NCBI GenBank assembly: GCA_032690845.1
Contig: CM064424.1
Coordinates: forward strand, 44,033,511-44,097,510
Source: Eleusine coracana subsp. coracana
Taxonomy: Eukaryota; Streptophyta; Magnoliopsida; Poales; Poaceae
DNA length: 64,000 nt
Direction of reading: 5' to 3'
The position numbers were made by a program, and so were the translations under genes. The notes beneath the pieces are model-generated. The model saw only the letters and a list, made by a program, of their open reading frames with translations. It was not told the origin of the DNA and searched no databases. Of this stretch, positions 1-11,385 are shown in pieces; the first letter of the stretch is position 1; each line of letters opens with the position of its first letter.

Positions 1-653
1 CGCACGGGTGCGGCGGCGCCGGCGCGGCGTCTTCGCCGTCGGATTCCATGTGGAGGGCGAGCGGGATGTTTATCGCGAGGTTTTTCACTTTCTGGCGCAC
101 TTTGGCGGCGTAAATTCAAGAGAAATGGAGTACAGTATATGGTACGATTAGATTATGTTAATTTTGCAAGAAACTATGCTAGTCATTTATTATGTTAATT
201 TATTAGTTTATGTTAATGATATCCCTAGAAGATATCATTTTAGCAATATATATTAGTGTCGCTTTGCAGAGATATTGTTCAATGTCATTGATGTGTTACC
301 ATCATCAATAATCAATGTTTCAATATAGTCTTTTATAGTTTCGATATAGGCCCCTATATCTTTTGGAGATCGACGCCGCTAGGAGTTATGAATGTAAGTG
401 AAACCAGAGTGATCAATTTGATTGTTCATAGTCCATTTGATGTTTGGTTTCTTGATTTTGTGGACCAGCTGCTATAAGATATGACAAATACATGTTTGAA
501 AAATGGCATACACTCATGCAATATATGTTGAGATTGATGAAAATAGTAATGTTTTGGCCAAAATTTTACCCTGTAGCTTTTCTATAAGCATTTCGTAAAT
601 TTCTATAGTATGCTATTTAAAATATTGATAATAATCATAAAAAATATTGTGAT
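1..653. other. Unassigned left flank
   Basis: I recognise no gene or element here. The first ~115 bases are strongly GC-rich, then the sequence turns abruptly AT-rich, which suggests that an element or gene border was cut by the window edge. No long open frame is present. Confidence 0.5.
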
Positions 654-1400
654 TGTAAATTGGACAAGAGTTTCTGATCTTTTGAAAGATTTAGTAAACT
701 AGATTAAGTGAAGTTGATACACAAATCAATCCAACTTCTGAACGATACGTTCTGAACCACGTAGTCGTAGCACGACGTCTCCTCTTATTATCAGTCGGTG
801 TTGGACGGTTGATCTCGGCAAGAAGGTTTATCATTGTTTGTAAATCAGTAACACAAGTATGAACAAAAAGGATGCAACCATATTTACAGATATATGATAA
901 ATCTCACAAGTTAATGTCTCACAACTCGATAAAACAATAAAACATTTCTCAATGGAATAATCAAAGCAAGACCCCCAAACCCTAATAAAGGTGTCACGGC
1001 TATATATGCCCTAGGATCATGCAAGACCCCCTAAATGTAGCCCTAAGTGGATTCAATTCAAAACAGGGCCCAAAGGTTGAATACTGTGTTGCAATACGGG
1101 GACTGATTCTGAATGTTGACTTGTGTCGATGACTCCAACGACTCCATATGAATTTTGACATGAGGATGGTCCCGCTAGAAAGGTCTTATCGATATCTTTC
1201 TAGACATATATAGAACATCCTAACCGAGCACATAAATGTTCTGGGTGTCCGTTTGAGTGCGACCTACTCCTAAACTCTGAGTCAGTCTTGGTTTGGACGT
1301 CCTTACTAGCTCATAATGCCTCTAATCACCTCTCTAGCTATCTTATCATAATTCCTATGGTTTTTCACAATAACTAACTCATTTTGTAGCAATATATTTC
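654..1400 (-). mobile_element. Diverged LTR relic of the CRM-like gypsy family
   Basis: From about 654 the sequence follows, in the same order, the LTRs seen at 31300-32221, 48727-49628 and 55575-56496. Shared blocks include the 'ggacaag' start, the 'acgacgtctcctct' block near 773 and the 'aaaccctaat' block near 977, but substitutions are many. No matching target duplication was found and the right end fades near 1400. It is probably an old solo or truncated LTR in minus orientation. It is much older than the other three copies. Confidence 0.65.
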
Positions 1401-1446
1401 CAAACCACATAAATAATATAAACAAGCTTGCCAGTAAATTCTATTG

Positions 1447-2800
1447 ATGTGTGTCAGGACAAATATTATCAATGCATCCGTCAAAGTATTACCGCCTTGA
1501 TCGACCCCAACAGGTGGCGCCAGGCTCGTTTCGCCCCGCTTGACCCCCACGAAAGGAAACAAGCCTCTCTCGTCTCGCCTAACCCCCACTAGCAGGATTG
1601 AGCGCTCTTCACCTTGCCCAACCCCCCGCGAGCAGGGTCGAGCACCCGACCCTCATGGGGTCAAGCAAGTCCCACTTCACCTGACTTAGAGGCTAGGAGT
1701 TGAGTGCGTCTGTAATAAGGATAAGCACCCTTGCCCCGTGTCCATCATGATGACACATGCGCGTGCATGCACAGTGTCACTAATGTTGTGCATCGTTGTC
1801 TGGGATAAATATTGGCAGTGCCACGTGGCAATCGCTAACCCCATCTTTCCAAAAAAAAAACCAATAAGTAGCCGTATCAAGGAGCCGTAGTGGGCCAGAA
1901 GACTCCCGGACCATTACGGCACTCGGTCAACAAAGTCAACGGTCCTAAGTAAGGACTCAGCGCATTTCGCTTGGCCTAGCCATCATCGAGGAGGACGAGC
2001 CAACTCTGCCTCGCTCGACCCCCGTTGGAGGGATCGAGCGCGTGACGTCACCCATCGACCACGCCTCACCTCACTCAACCCCCTACGAGGGTGCAAGGCC
2101 CGCTTCACCTCGCTCGACCCCCGCTAAGTGCTACACGACAAACTGACTCCCCTCGGAGGGGATTGATTGGGACGGGAGTCAACTACTACCACCTGCTTCG
2201 TGTAGGCACCGTACCAAGTGTGCGGCAATAGTGTCAAGGGGTCTAATCCCCCTACAAACCTACCCTCATCGCCATCATAACCTATCCGATGCAATGGAAC
2301 TCGGCTCCATGGTGCAGTCCGTCATGATGACGCCCCTAACATGGCTAATCAAGGACAGCCTAATGGACAGGCGTGATGGGACGACACACAACCTTATGGA
2401 ACTCTCTCACGTTGAGCCACCCGGGTTATCCGGCTCACTCCAACTACAAGAACAATAAGCTTCGACTCATCAACGGAAGATGGGGGCATGTCTCGATGCG
2501 CGACTACAGGCATGGAATCAAGATGGTAGGACCCATGAAGACCGAAGACCACGCCACCGACCGAAGTCCACGCCTCCTTTCGCATGGCTTCTCCAACCCC
2601 CCCCCCCCCCCCCCCCAGCACGTGTTCTCCATTCTAACATAGGCCATCCTCTTGAAGTATAAAAGAGGAGGCCCTTCTTCTTCCTCAGGAGATCGTCACA
2701 CACAATCGAGAACATCTACACGCACTCACTTATGCACTCACCGAGACTTGGAGAACTCTCCTCTCTTAACTCCATTGTACACCCCAGTGCAAGTAACACG
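1447..2800 (+). repeat. Tat-1 5' LTR-like region
   Basis: This GC-rich non-coding block precedes gag. It contains several CGCTCGACCCCC-type modules in direct and inverted order (for example the hairpin at 2012-2040), a run of about 17 C near 2598-2615, and a TATA box at 2658. These are typical of a promoter-bearing LTR. The exact TG and CA ends and the primer binding site could not be placed, and no second LTR is present for comparison. Confidence 0.55.
2658..2664 (+). promoter_or_regulatory. Probable TATA box of the Tat-1 LTR
   Basis: TATAAAA lies about 45 bases after the long C run and is followed by a pyrimidine-rich stretch, as at plant LTR transcription starts. It is upstream of and co-oriented with Tat-1 gag. 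Confidence 0.5.
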
Positions 2801-2849
2801 AGTAGCTACTCAACCCGGACCATGGGTGAACAACACATGTGAGCAGCTA

Positions 2850-4400
2850 CAGGCACGACAATAGGAGCTCATGCAGTCCAAGCGTCAGCTGGCAGATGAG
2901 CAAGCCATGATCGACCATGAGCTGGCTCACCAGGGCGTGGGAGGACACACTCGAGCCATGGCTCGTGATGTCCATTGACACATCATCAATGAGAACCAAG
3001 GGCCTCTATAGTTCGCTCACACGGGACAGAACATCGCAGCTGCAATGGCGTTGCTTCAAACACTCCCGCCACCTGTTATGTTGGAAGCCCAACGGGCCCA
3101 ACGAGAAGTTGAGGCGCTGCTGGCGAAGGCCGCTGCGCTTCAAGCCGAGAGCTCACTATGACGTGCGACTCAGTCCAGCAGCAAATGACCACCTCCCAAC
3201 GAGCTAGGGGAGGCAGCGTCATGGGGTCATAGCTATCCATGATACAACAGGCTCCTCCTGCTGGGGGCGCCCCCAAGAAACCCTCGGTCCATGAGCAAGT
3301 CGGCCCTAACCGGGACTCACATTCGACCCTCAAAGCAGACCAGCGCGAGAGGTAGCGTATGAAGAAGAAAAGGGGTCACCAACCGTGCCGTGATGGATGG
3401 TATGATGACACTGACGAGGATGCCGAAGCCCTAGCCCTTTGGGGCCACAGGTCTTCAGCTCACGAATCCACAGCGTAGAGTTCCCCTAGCGCTTTCGGGC
3501 ACCAGTGACCATCACCAAATACGCCGGGGAGAATGACCCCAGCCTCTGCTTAGAGGACTATCGCCTTGCCTGCCAGGCATGCGAGGCGATAGACAACTAC
3601 GCCATCATCTGCAACATGCCGCTATACCTCATCAACTTGGCATGAGCCTGGCTCGAGCACCATCCTGAGGGCCAGATTTACAACTAGACTAACCTAAGGA
3701 ACATTTTTGTCAGCAACTTTCAGGGGACCTTTGTATGACCGGGCAAGCCTTGGGACCTCAAGAACTGCCGGCAGAAGGTTTGCGAGACCCTCCGTGACTA
3801 CATGAGGCGCTTCTCCAAGAAGTGCAACGAGTTGCCCAACATCGGAGATGCCAATGTCGTGGGCGCCTTCCTCTCCGGCACCACGTCTGAGCAACTCATC
3901 CACGAGCTGGGGCGTAAGGGCCCTCGAATGGCTCGGGAACTATTGGACATTGCTACAAGCTTCTCCTCCGACGAGGAGTGCATGGGGGTGGTCCTCAACT
4001 GCACCCCAGATAGCAAAGGCAAAGGCAAGGGAGGAAGGTGCCAGCAAAGGCGCCTTCGACTACCATAAGGAGAAGAAGAACCAGATGCAGCCAGGCTGCG
4101 AACGGACTGTGGCGACAGCCGACTGTAAGGCTCCCAAGCTATCGACTATCGAGACGTCAAACTACTTCAAGAAGAAGTGAAATAGTCCGTGCCCCAATCA
4201 TGAGTTCCCCATGATACATTTGCTGAAGGACTGCTCCTTGCTGAAGAAATTCCTCAGGGAGGAGGGCAAGGGCAAGGATGCAAAGGCCAAGGCAGATCCG
4301 GCGATAAAAGATGTCAGAAACGACAACAACGCCACCGATGAAGGAGGGTTCCCGAGCACCAAAGCGTGCCTCATGATCTTTCTGGGTGCTGACGCATGAG
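2850..4400 (+). pseudogene. Tat-1 gag (broken)
   Basis: Translation in shifting frames gives a plant Tat-type gag. An N-terminal alanine/glutamine-rich helical part lies at about 2860-3170. The retrotransposon gag core lies at about 3490-4030, where the frame at 3802-4068 reads RDYMRRFSKKCNELPNIGD, the usual conserved gag segment. A lysine-rich, zinc-knuckle-like tail follows at about 4160-4290. Gag would form the cytoplasmic particle that packages the RNA. Several stops and at least two frame changes make it non-functional. Confidence 0.65.
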
Positions 4401-5152
4401 GGAATCAACCTCGGCCAAGGTCGAGCGACGTGAGGTTTTTGTGGCCAAACTCGCGACCCCCTCTTTCCTCAGGTGGTCGGAACTCCCGATCACCTTTGAC
4501 CGCTCGGACCACCCGAATCGGGTCCTGCGACCAGGGTGCTACCTGCTCATGGTCGACCCCATCATCGCCGAGACATGTCTTATGAAGGTGCTGATGGATA
4601 GAGGCAGCATCCTCAACTCTACGCCGAGGCCCTCGGGGCCATGCGGATCGACCTGTCACGTCTCCGGCCGGCAAGCGCCCTGTTCCACGGGGTCGTGCCG
4701 GGGACTTAGGTTGTCCCCCTCGGGCAGATCAACCTGCCCATTACGTTCGGGACTGTATTGAACTTTGGGATGGAGACCCTCACGTTAGAGGTGGTCGACT
4801 TCCCGGGAGACTACCACGCCATCTGTGGGTGGCCATGTTATGCCAAGTTCATGGCCATCCCAAACTACACCTACCTGAAGCACAAGATGCCTGGGTCGAA
4901 GGGGATAATCACTATCAGCGCGTCGCTCTAGCATGTTTATCAGTGCGAGATGGAGAATTGCGACCTCACCTCAGCCACGATCGCATCAACCAGAGAGCTC
5001 ACGGCTATCCGTGAGCAAATCGACGAGGATGCGCCGTCAACCAGCCGCAAAGCCACCTCGTTTGAGCTGACCGAAGGGACAAAGGAGGTGCTGATTGACC
5101 ACAAAGGCGACAAGGGGAACACCAAGGTGAGCTCATCGAATTTCTCTGCGTG
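4396..5152 (+). pseudogene. Tat-1 aspartic protease region (broken)
   Basis: The block begins with the Tat pre-protease motif ELPITFDRSDHPN. The active-site region follows at about 4585-4615 (MDRGSILN), where the expected D-T/S-G reads D-R-G. Frameshifts follow within about 50 bases, but the rest of the domain is visible: INLPITFGT at about 4730, then YHAICGWP for the usual I-[IL]-G-R-P flap-to-core motif at about 4815, then FMAIPNYTYLKHKMPG. The protease would cleave the Gag-Pol polyprotein. It is not functional as it stands. Confidence 0.7.
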
Positions 5153-5159
5153 AATGCCG

Positions 5160-6144
5160 ACGTGATCGCATGGAAACCCTCGGACATACTACCATCTCGA
5201 GGAAGGTCGCTGAGCACTCCTTGAACATCAGGCTAGGATCCAAGACGGTGAAGCAACGCTTGCGCCGATTCGACAAGGAGAAGTGCAGGACAATTGGGGA
5301 AGAGATCACAAAGCTTCTAGCGGCCCGGTTCATCAAGGAGGTGTATAACCCTGAATGGTTAGCTAATCCTGTTCTTGTATGAAAAAAAGAATAAGAAATG
5401 GAGAATGTGCATTGACTATACTAGCCTAAACAAGGCTTGTCTGAAGGACCCTTTTCCTTTGTCATGCATCGACCAAATAGTTGACTCCACTTCGGGGTGC
5501 AAACCCTTCGCTTTCTCGACGCGTACTCCGGGTACCATCAGATTGCGATGAATGAATCTGACCAACTCGTGACCTCATTCATCATGCCATTCGGCTCTTA
5601 TTGCTATGTAACCATGCCATTCAGTCTTAAAAACACGGGCACAACCTTTCAGCACTGCATGCAGAAGTGTTTTTATTACTTAATCAGAGACAAGGTTGAG
5701 GCTTATGTGGACGACGTCATAGTCAAGTCTAAAAAAGCCATCATGCTTGTGACAATTTGGAGCGCACCTTCGCTAAGCTGCGTGAAAATAATGTCAAGCT
5801 CAACCCCGAGAAATGCATTTTCGGGGTGCCGAAAGGCATGCTCTTAGGATTCATCATTTCAAAGCGAGGCATCGAGGCCAACCCCGAGAAGATATCTGTC
5901 ATTGAGTGAATGGGACCAATTTAGAACTTGAAAAGGATACATCGTCTCACTAGGTGCCTAGTGGCGTTGAACTGCTTTATATCGTGCCTGGGCAAGTGAG
6001 TACTCCCGCTCTACAAGCTTCTGAAGAAGTCTGACCAGTTTGAGTGGACCCCCGAGGCGTAGACTGTGCTCGACGAGGTCAGGCGCGTCTTGAGCAATTG
6101 CCCGGTGCTGACTCCACCGACCCCCGGGGAATGGCTCCTGCTAT
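5160..6144 (+). pseudogene. Tat-1 reverse transcriptase (broken, cut by copia-1)
   Basis: RT motifs appear in order: WRMCIDYTSLNKAC at about 5400, FLDAYSGYHQI at 5508, TMPFSLKNTGTTFQ at about 5610, and the catalytic AYVDDVIVKSKK at about 5702-5737. After that the frame shifts but the thumb region (KLNPEKCIFGVPKG-like) is still readable to about 5880. The sequence stops at the copia-1 target site (ACATT, 6145-6149) within the first RNase H strand and resumes at 12911. Confidence 0.8.
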
Positions 6145-6149
6145 ACATT

Positions 6150-8081
6150 TGAAAGGACCGGGTGACCGAGGGGGGGGGGGGGGGTGAATTGAGAACTCAC
6201 ACTATGTACCAAATTCGCCAATTTCTAGGACCGACCACTCAAACAACTCCTATAACAATTCTAGTGGTGATCACACTAGCAAGATAAAAGCCCTATGAAA
6301 GGAACAACAACCTAAGCATACTGGTGGATCACTCAAGTCAATATAACTCCTATGAAAGCTAGTAATAAAGTAACGCGGAAGCACACCACAAGCTAGCAAA
6401 GGAGCCTACTCATGCAATTCTACAAGATAAGGAACTAGTGCACACAAGCATGAGTAGTACAACACATACAAGGGTAAGCAATCAAGCCAATGCAACTCCT
6501 ATACATGCTAGTGATCAAATGCGGAAACTCAAAGACTACTAGCAAGCCAAGAGCCTATTCATGCAAGTCTACAAGGTAATCAACTAGAACAAGACAAGCA
6601 CACAAGCATGAATAGCACGGTATGTAAATGCGGAAAGTAATGAATCAAAGTAAGGAGTAGAGTAAGAGATGGCTAATCATTTTTCTCGAGGTCTCAGAAG
6701 GATGGCACCTTCCCCTACTCCTCGTTGGACCACTCTCGCTGGAGTCCCGGTCCTCCGGCCACCGATGTGGAGTTCTCGCCCACGAGCCCACAATCACTCC
6801 CGGAGTAAAGAGATGGTGTGCGTCACCGCTGCCATCATGGCACAAGCTCGCCTCCCTCGAGAACTTGCCGGACTCCCCAAGTCGACACAGGCACTCACTA
6901 GTGATGCCCCTTTTAACGGCGGGCTCAAACTGTGTACAAATGTGTGATGGCCTTCACAACCAATCATGATAGGCTCGATCATCGGCACCTAACCGGTCTA
7001 GGTCTCACCATAGACCAAGAGTAACAATCTAGATCACACCCTCAAGGACACCCTAGCCTTAGATGTGCAAGATGCTCAAGTTACTCTCCACTAGCACTCT
7101 CAAGATGTGCAATATCTCCTCCTAATGCTCTCCTCTTTTCCTCTTGGACCGTACCAAATGCTCTCGGGTATTTCACTAGCCAAGAATAGTCACAAAGACC
7201 CCAACAACGAAGTTATATAGGCTCCCAACCTCAAACTAGCTGTTGCTCCATGAAATCAGCTTTCTGAGCCTACTGACCGAACTGTCCGATCATTGCCTGA
7301 CCGGACCATCCGGTTACTGCAACATTGAGTTCCAACGACTCTGACCCCTCTGCTGACTTCCGCTGACTAGACCGTACGGTCAGCTGACTGGACCGTCCGG
7401 TCCATTTCTCTCTCCAGTCTAGATACATTTTGCACGCTGCTTCCTCGCTGCCCAAGTCCCACTTCTACTGACCGGACCGTCCAGTCACTAGACTGGACCG
7501 TCCGGTCACTAGAACTTCCAAACTTGGCAGTTTCCTCGCTGCTCACTGTAGTCTTCGGACAAAACCACTTAGTGACCATACAGTCCGGTCATGTCTGACC
7601 CATCTATCCGGTCACTTCGTCCAGAAGCTGAAACTCCTCGTCCTCGCTTGACTTCGTTTCCCGGCTTCTCCGAACAACTCCTTGGCTTCTCCACTGTTAA
7701 CTAGTGCATGTGATTTCATCGAGGAACCTTGCACATCACCGACTAGACATAACCTAAGAGAACGACCTAGACCCCCCTTGATAGTCCGGTTTTTCCTATG
7801 GACTCAAAGCCCTAACAACTAGACAAGTGTTCCCAACACTTGCTCCATAGCTTGTCCTTAGCTTTAATCCATCTTCATCAACTCTTGGACTCCATCAAGC
7901 TCACAAGCCTCCATGCTTACGGTCATTGTCATCAATCGCCAAGGACACTGTTGACAATCATCATAAGATAGAAAAGGTTTCCTACACAGACAATACTCGT
8001 GACATTAGTCAAATTTCATGTTTGTCATTCATCACCAAAACATCATACCTTAGGGTGACCTCAATGGTCATGAACCTTACA
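6150..8081 (-). repeat. Copia-1 3' LTR (complete, 1932 bp)
   Basis: TG...CA boundaries are 6150 and 8081, and the inner edge abuts a polypurine tract. A G run of about 16 lies just inside the outer edge (about 6170-6185). On the minus strand the order is U3 start, palindrome array (7275-7616), a TATATAA box at 7213-7219, then a long R/U5. Matching sequence occurs at 11926-12905 and 14224-17376. Confidence 0.85.
7275..7616. repeat. Palindrome array in copia-1 U3
   Basis: About nine copies or near copies of GACCGGACCGTCCGGTC occur here: two 8-base inverted arms around one central base. Examples are at about 7299, 7386-7402 and 7470-7510. They end about 55 bases before the minus-strand TATATAA at 7213-7219, so they occupy the promoter-proximal U3. 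Matching arrays lie at about 12149-12440 and 16610-16905 in the related LTRs. Function is unknown; enhancer or hairpin roles are inference. Confidence 0.8.
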
Positions 8082-8095
8082 ATCTCCCCCTTTTT
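8082..8095 (-). promoter_or_regulatory. Copia-1 polypurine tract
   Basis: On the minus strand the sequence reads AAAAAGGGGGAGAT directly before the LTR start at 8081. It is the expected primer for plus-strand DNA synthesis. A conserved ATCCATCACC-like stretch precedes it. Confidence 0.8.
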
Positions 8096-9250
8096 GGTGA
8101 TGGATGACAACCACTACTTATGACAATCCAAAATGGATGAGCAAGAAAGAACCAAAAGAAAAGAAAGGATTGGAAGGCATACCTTGGTCCTTACCTTAGA
8201 AGTAGTCTCCCCCTTGGGATGTGCTAGGTGTTGAGGGAGAACTACCCACTTTTTTAGCGCACTTGAACGTCAATCTTGAGCTGAATTTTGCGCCCATCTT
8301 GGTGTTGTGGTTGATGATCTTGTTAAAGTAGACACGCACCAAGGACGTAGATGCTCATATCAGTGAAGATGTACATTGTCGCCGTAGACATGCACCGTTG
8401 TTGTTCATGTTGGTGTGAATGTTTATCTTGATACAATGTTCATGTGAACTTCTCCCCCTTTGTCATCTTCATTTGATATTCATGTTCTTCTCTCCCTTTT
8501 TGTGTTCTCAACTTAAGCTTGGCTTTTGGATCTTCATGTTCCTTCTCTTCCTTTGTCACCTATCACCCCAAACCTCACCAAAACATAATGCAACCAAGAG
8601 GCAAAAGATAGTTGGCAAGAGTTCGGATAACTCCCCTTTCATGGTGCTCCTCCTTGGTCGTAATGGTGTTCCACCGTAGCTCCCCCTACACTTGTGACTC
8701 AACAAAATATTATCTCAAAAATGCAAGGATTAGTTATTTGAGAGGTGGGAATGTATGAGCCACTTGTTTTTGAGCCACACGAGTAGATTTAACCTCGGAG
8801 CTCAGTTGAACATGGCTCAATGGACATGGAGCACAATTGTCACTATTTGATCATCTAGAGAGTCATGTACTCACATTGTAAATGAGCAACTCCCCCTAGA
8901 TACATGCTTGGGAGCATGTATGGTATCACAATGCAAAGATGCATGAATGCAAAGAATGCAAATGCATCAAGTATACAATGCATGATGCGATGCTAAAGAA
9001 AAGAGAGAGAACAGAAACAAACCAAAATGTCAACAATGAGTTGTTCCCTTCTCAAGCTTGCTCACAATGGACCATTCTTCAAAGCCTTGGGTACACCATG
9101 AACCACCTTCCCAAGCTTAACCCATGTCTATTGCTATCTTGAGGAGATCCGAAGTCAACCTACAAAAGAAGAGAAACAAGCACAAAACAAAAACACAAAC
9201 AACAAAACAAACAAACACTATACAATACAAAGGACAAGCTCAAGGGTTAC
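8096..9250 (-). other. Copia-1 3' untranslated region
   Basis: No coding capacity is seen between the end of RNase H and the polypurine tract. The stretch carries several further CTCCCCCT or close variants on the plus strand (near 8210, 8451, 8681 and 8891), that is, repeated polypurine-like tracts on the element strand. Copia-2 has the same layout at 17377-18597. Confidence 0.7.
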
Positions 9251-10123
9251 TCATGTGAAGTTGAAGAGGTCGAGAACATTGAGTTCTCCCCTTAGCTTGT
9301 TGTAGGTCTTCTTATTGAGTGGCTTCATGAAGATATCCGCCAATTGTTCATGAGTTCGCACACTCGCCAACTCAATGTCCTTCTTCTCAACATGATCCCT
9401 TGAGAAGTGATGCCTCACTTGAATGTGCTTTGCATGACCATGATCTCTAGTTTTGAGAGCCATCTTGATTGCCGCCTCACTATCACAATACAATGGCATT
9501 TGAGTGTAATTGAGGCCATAATCCGAGAGTGTTTACCTCATATAGAGAAGTTGGGCACAACATGCTCCCGCCGTCATGTATTCCGCTTCGGATGTAAAAA
9601 GAGCCACTGAGTTTTGCTTCTTTGAGCTCCAAGATACTAGAGATCTTCCAAGAAACGGGCAACCTCCCGATGTACTCTTCCTATTCACTTTGCAACCCGC
9701 AAAGTCCAAATCTGAATACCCAAGTAACTCAAAGCTTGTTCCTCTCGGATACCATAAGCCCATGGTAGGTGTGTACTTGAGGTATCTCATTATCCTCTTC
9801 ACGGCCTTCAAGTGTGACTCTTTTGGATTTGCTTGGTAGCGTGCACACAAGCACACACTAAACATGATGTCCGATCTCGAAGTGGTGATATAGAGCAAGG
9901 AACCAATCATGGATCTATAGGGCTTGGGGTTCATCGGTTTCCCTTTTACATCGTCATCTAAGGGTCTGCTTGTTGCCATAGGTGTGTGCAAAGGCTTGCA
10001 ATTCTTCATGTTGAATCTCTTGAGAAGATCCTTGGTATACTTTTCTTGATAAATGAAGGTTCCTTCTCTCAATTGTTTGACTTGGAAATAAAGGAACACA
10101 TGCAACTCCCCAATCATTGACAT
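9251..10123 (-). pseudogene. Copia-1 RNase H and end of RT
   Basis: The part at 9533-10123 runs from the RT end (MIGELHVFLYFQVKQL) through KYTKDLLKRFNMKNC to the RNase H motifs YSDLDFAGCKVNRKSTSG and SEAEYMTAG. The rest at 9251-9499 contains CDSEAAIKMA, AKHIQVRHHF and ADIFMKPL, and ends normally. One nonsense codon (TAA after YMR, about 9533) separates the parts, and another separates it from the upstream RT. RNase H would remove template RNA during cDNA synthesis. Both stops fit CAA or GAA codons turned to TAA. Confidence 0.88.
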
Positions 10124-10725
10124 TTAAAATTCCTTTGCCATCATTTCCTGAAACTCTTCATTTAACTTCTCATTGGTTGACCCATAGATGATATCATCCA
10201 CATAGATTTGGCACACAAAGAGATCCTTCCCGACATGTCTTGTGAAAAATGTGCTATCAATGCTTCCAATCTTGAAACCATTCTTGAGAAGGAAGTTTCT
10301 CAAATGTTTATACCATGCCATTGGTGCTTGCTTGAGGCCATAGAGAGCTTTCTTCAATTTATATACATGTCTTGGATGTTTTGGGTCCTCAAACCCTGGA
10401 TATTGTTCCACATAGATTTTTTCTCATTGATCTCTCCATTCAAGAAAGCCCTTTTGACATCCATTTAAAAGATCTTGAAGCCATTGTGTGATGCATAGGC
10501 AAGTAAGATTCGAATAGCTTCAAGACAGGCCACGGGAGCAAAGGTTTCTTCAAAGTCAATCCCCGCCACCTGAGAATATTCCTTAGCCACTAGGCGAGCC
10601 TTATTCTTGACAATTGCTTCTTTCTCATCTTGCTTCTTCTTGAAGACCCACTTGGTGCCAACCACATTATGATTCTTGGGCCTCTCAACCAATTTCCATA
10701 CTTGGCACCTCTTGAAGTTGTTCAA
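10124..10725 (-). pseudogene. Copia-1 reverse transcriptase
   Basis: Ty1/copia RT signatures are clear: WKLVERPKNHNVVGTKWVFK at the N-terminus, ARLVAKEYSQVAGIDFEETF, YKLKKALYGLKQAPMAWY, and the catalytic CQIYVDDIIYGST at about 10185-10225. An in-frame TAA at 10465-10467 splits it just before the conserved MDVK segment. This domain would synthesise cDNA in the cytoplasmic particle. It is intact in length but not in frame. Confidence 0.9.
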
Positions 10726-10731
10726 CTCTTC

Positions 10732-11382
10732 TTACATACCTATAACCCATTTATGGTCATCCACAGCTTCATCAATGGTAGTGGGCTCAATCATAGAGAT
10801 GAAAGAGAAGTTCTCAATTGCAACATAGGCGTCATCATCATTTTCTTCACTCACATAGTTGGGCTTATATTGATTTCTCCTTGTCTTTACTCCTTGAGAT
10901 GGACTCCCAATGATCAAGTCACGTGAATGATCCTTGTTGATGGCCTTGGGTCTAGGATGGTATTTTTCTTGAGTGGGAGGAGCTCTAGGTGAAGTATCTT
11001 GTGCATCATAGATTGCTCGCTCTCTTGATATATGAGTGTCTTGGATCCTAAGAGAGGTGGGAGAGTCACTCTTATGCTTTCTTGTTTTGGACTTAGAACT
11101 TGAGGTGGATGGAAGGACAACTTGCAAAGAGCTAGGAGAAGTGGTTTGTGGAGAAGTATGTGGGGAGGCTTGTGGCTCACTTCTCACTTGGGTTTCATCA
11201 TCATTTGGTGGGTGAACTCTCAATGAATCTTGGGAGGAGCTTGTAGGTGTATTTGTGGCATCTTGGGTTGGTTCTTGCACCTCAGAGGAAGAGGTTGGTT
11301 GAGGTGGTGGAGTAGAGGGCTCATCAATATCACCATGATTGGCCTCGTGGGGTAAAACCTCACCCACGGGCATGTTCCTCAA
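10732..11382 (-). pseudogene. Copia-1 integrase-RT linker
   Basis: This 216-residue open stretch is rich in Ser, Pro, Thr and Gln (PQPTSSSEVQEPTQD and similar). It corresponds to the low-complexity region between integrase and RT in copia polyproteins and ends with a motif like IEPTTIDEAVDDHKW, which normally leads into RT. Single stops separate it from RT and from integrase. The same segment occurs in copia-2 at 21496-22230. Confidence 0.8.
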
Positions 11383-11385
11383 GGC

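Noticed and set aside
1..115. GC-rich segment as the end of a host gene
   Set aside because: Too short and without an open frame or motif that I could recognise.
2373..2715. Overlapping open frames with proline or glycine runs
   Set aside because: They are translations of the C run in the Tat-1 LTR and have no other support.
7275..7616. Regularly repeated palindromes resembling a CRISPR array
   Set aside because: Spacing is irregular, units vary, there are no spacers of constant length, and the location is a plant LTR.
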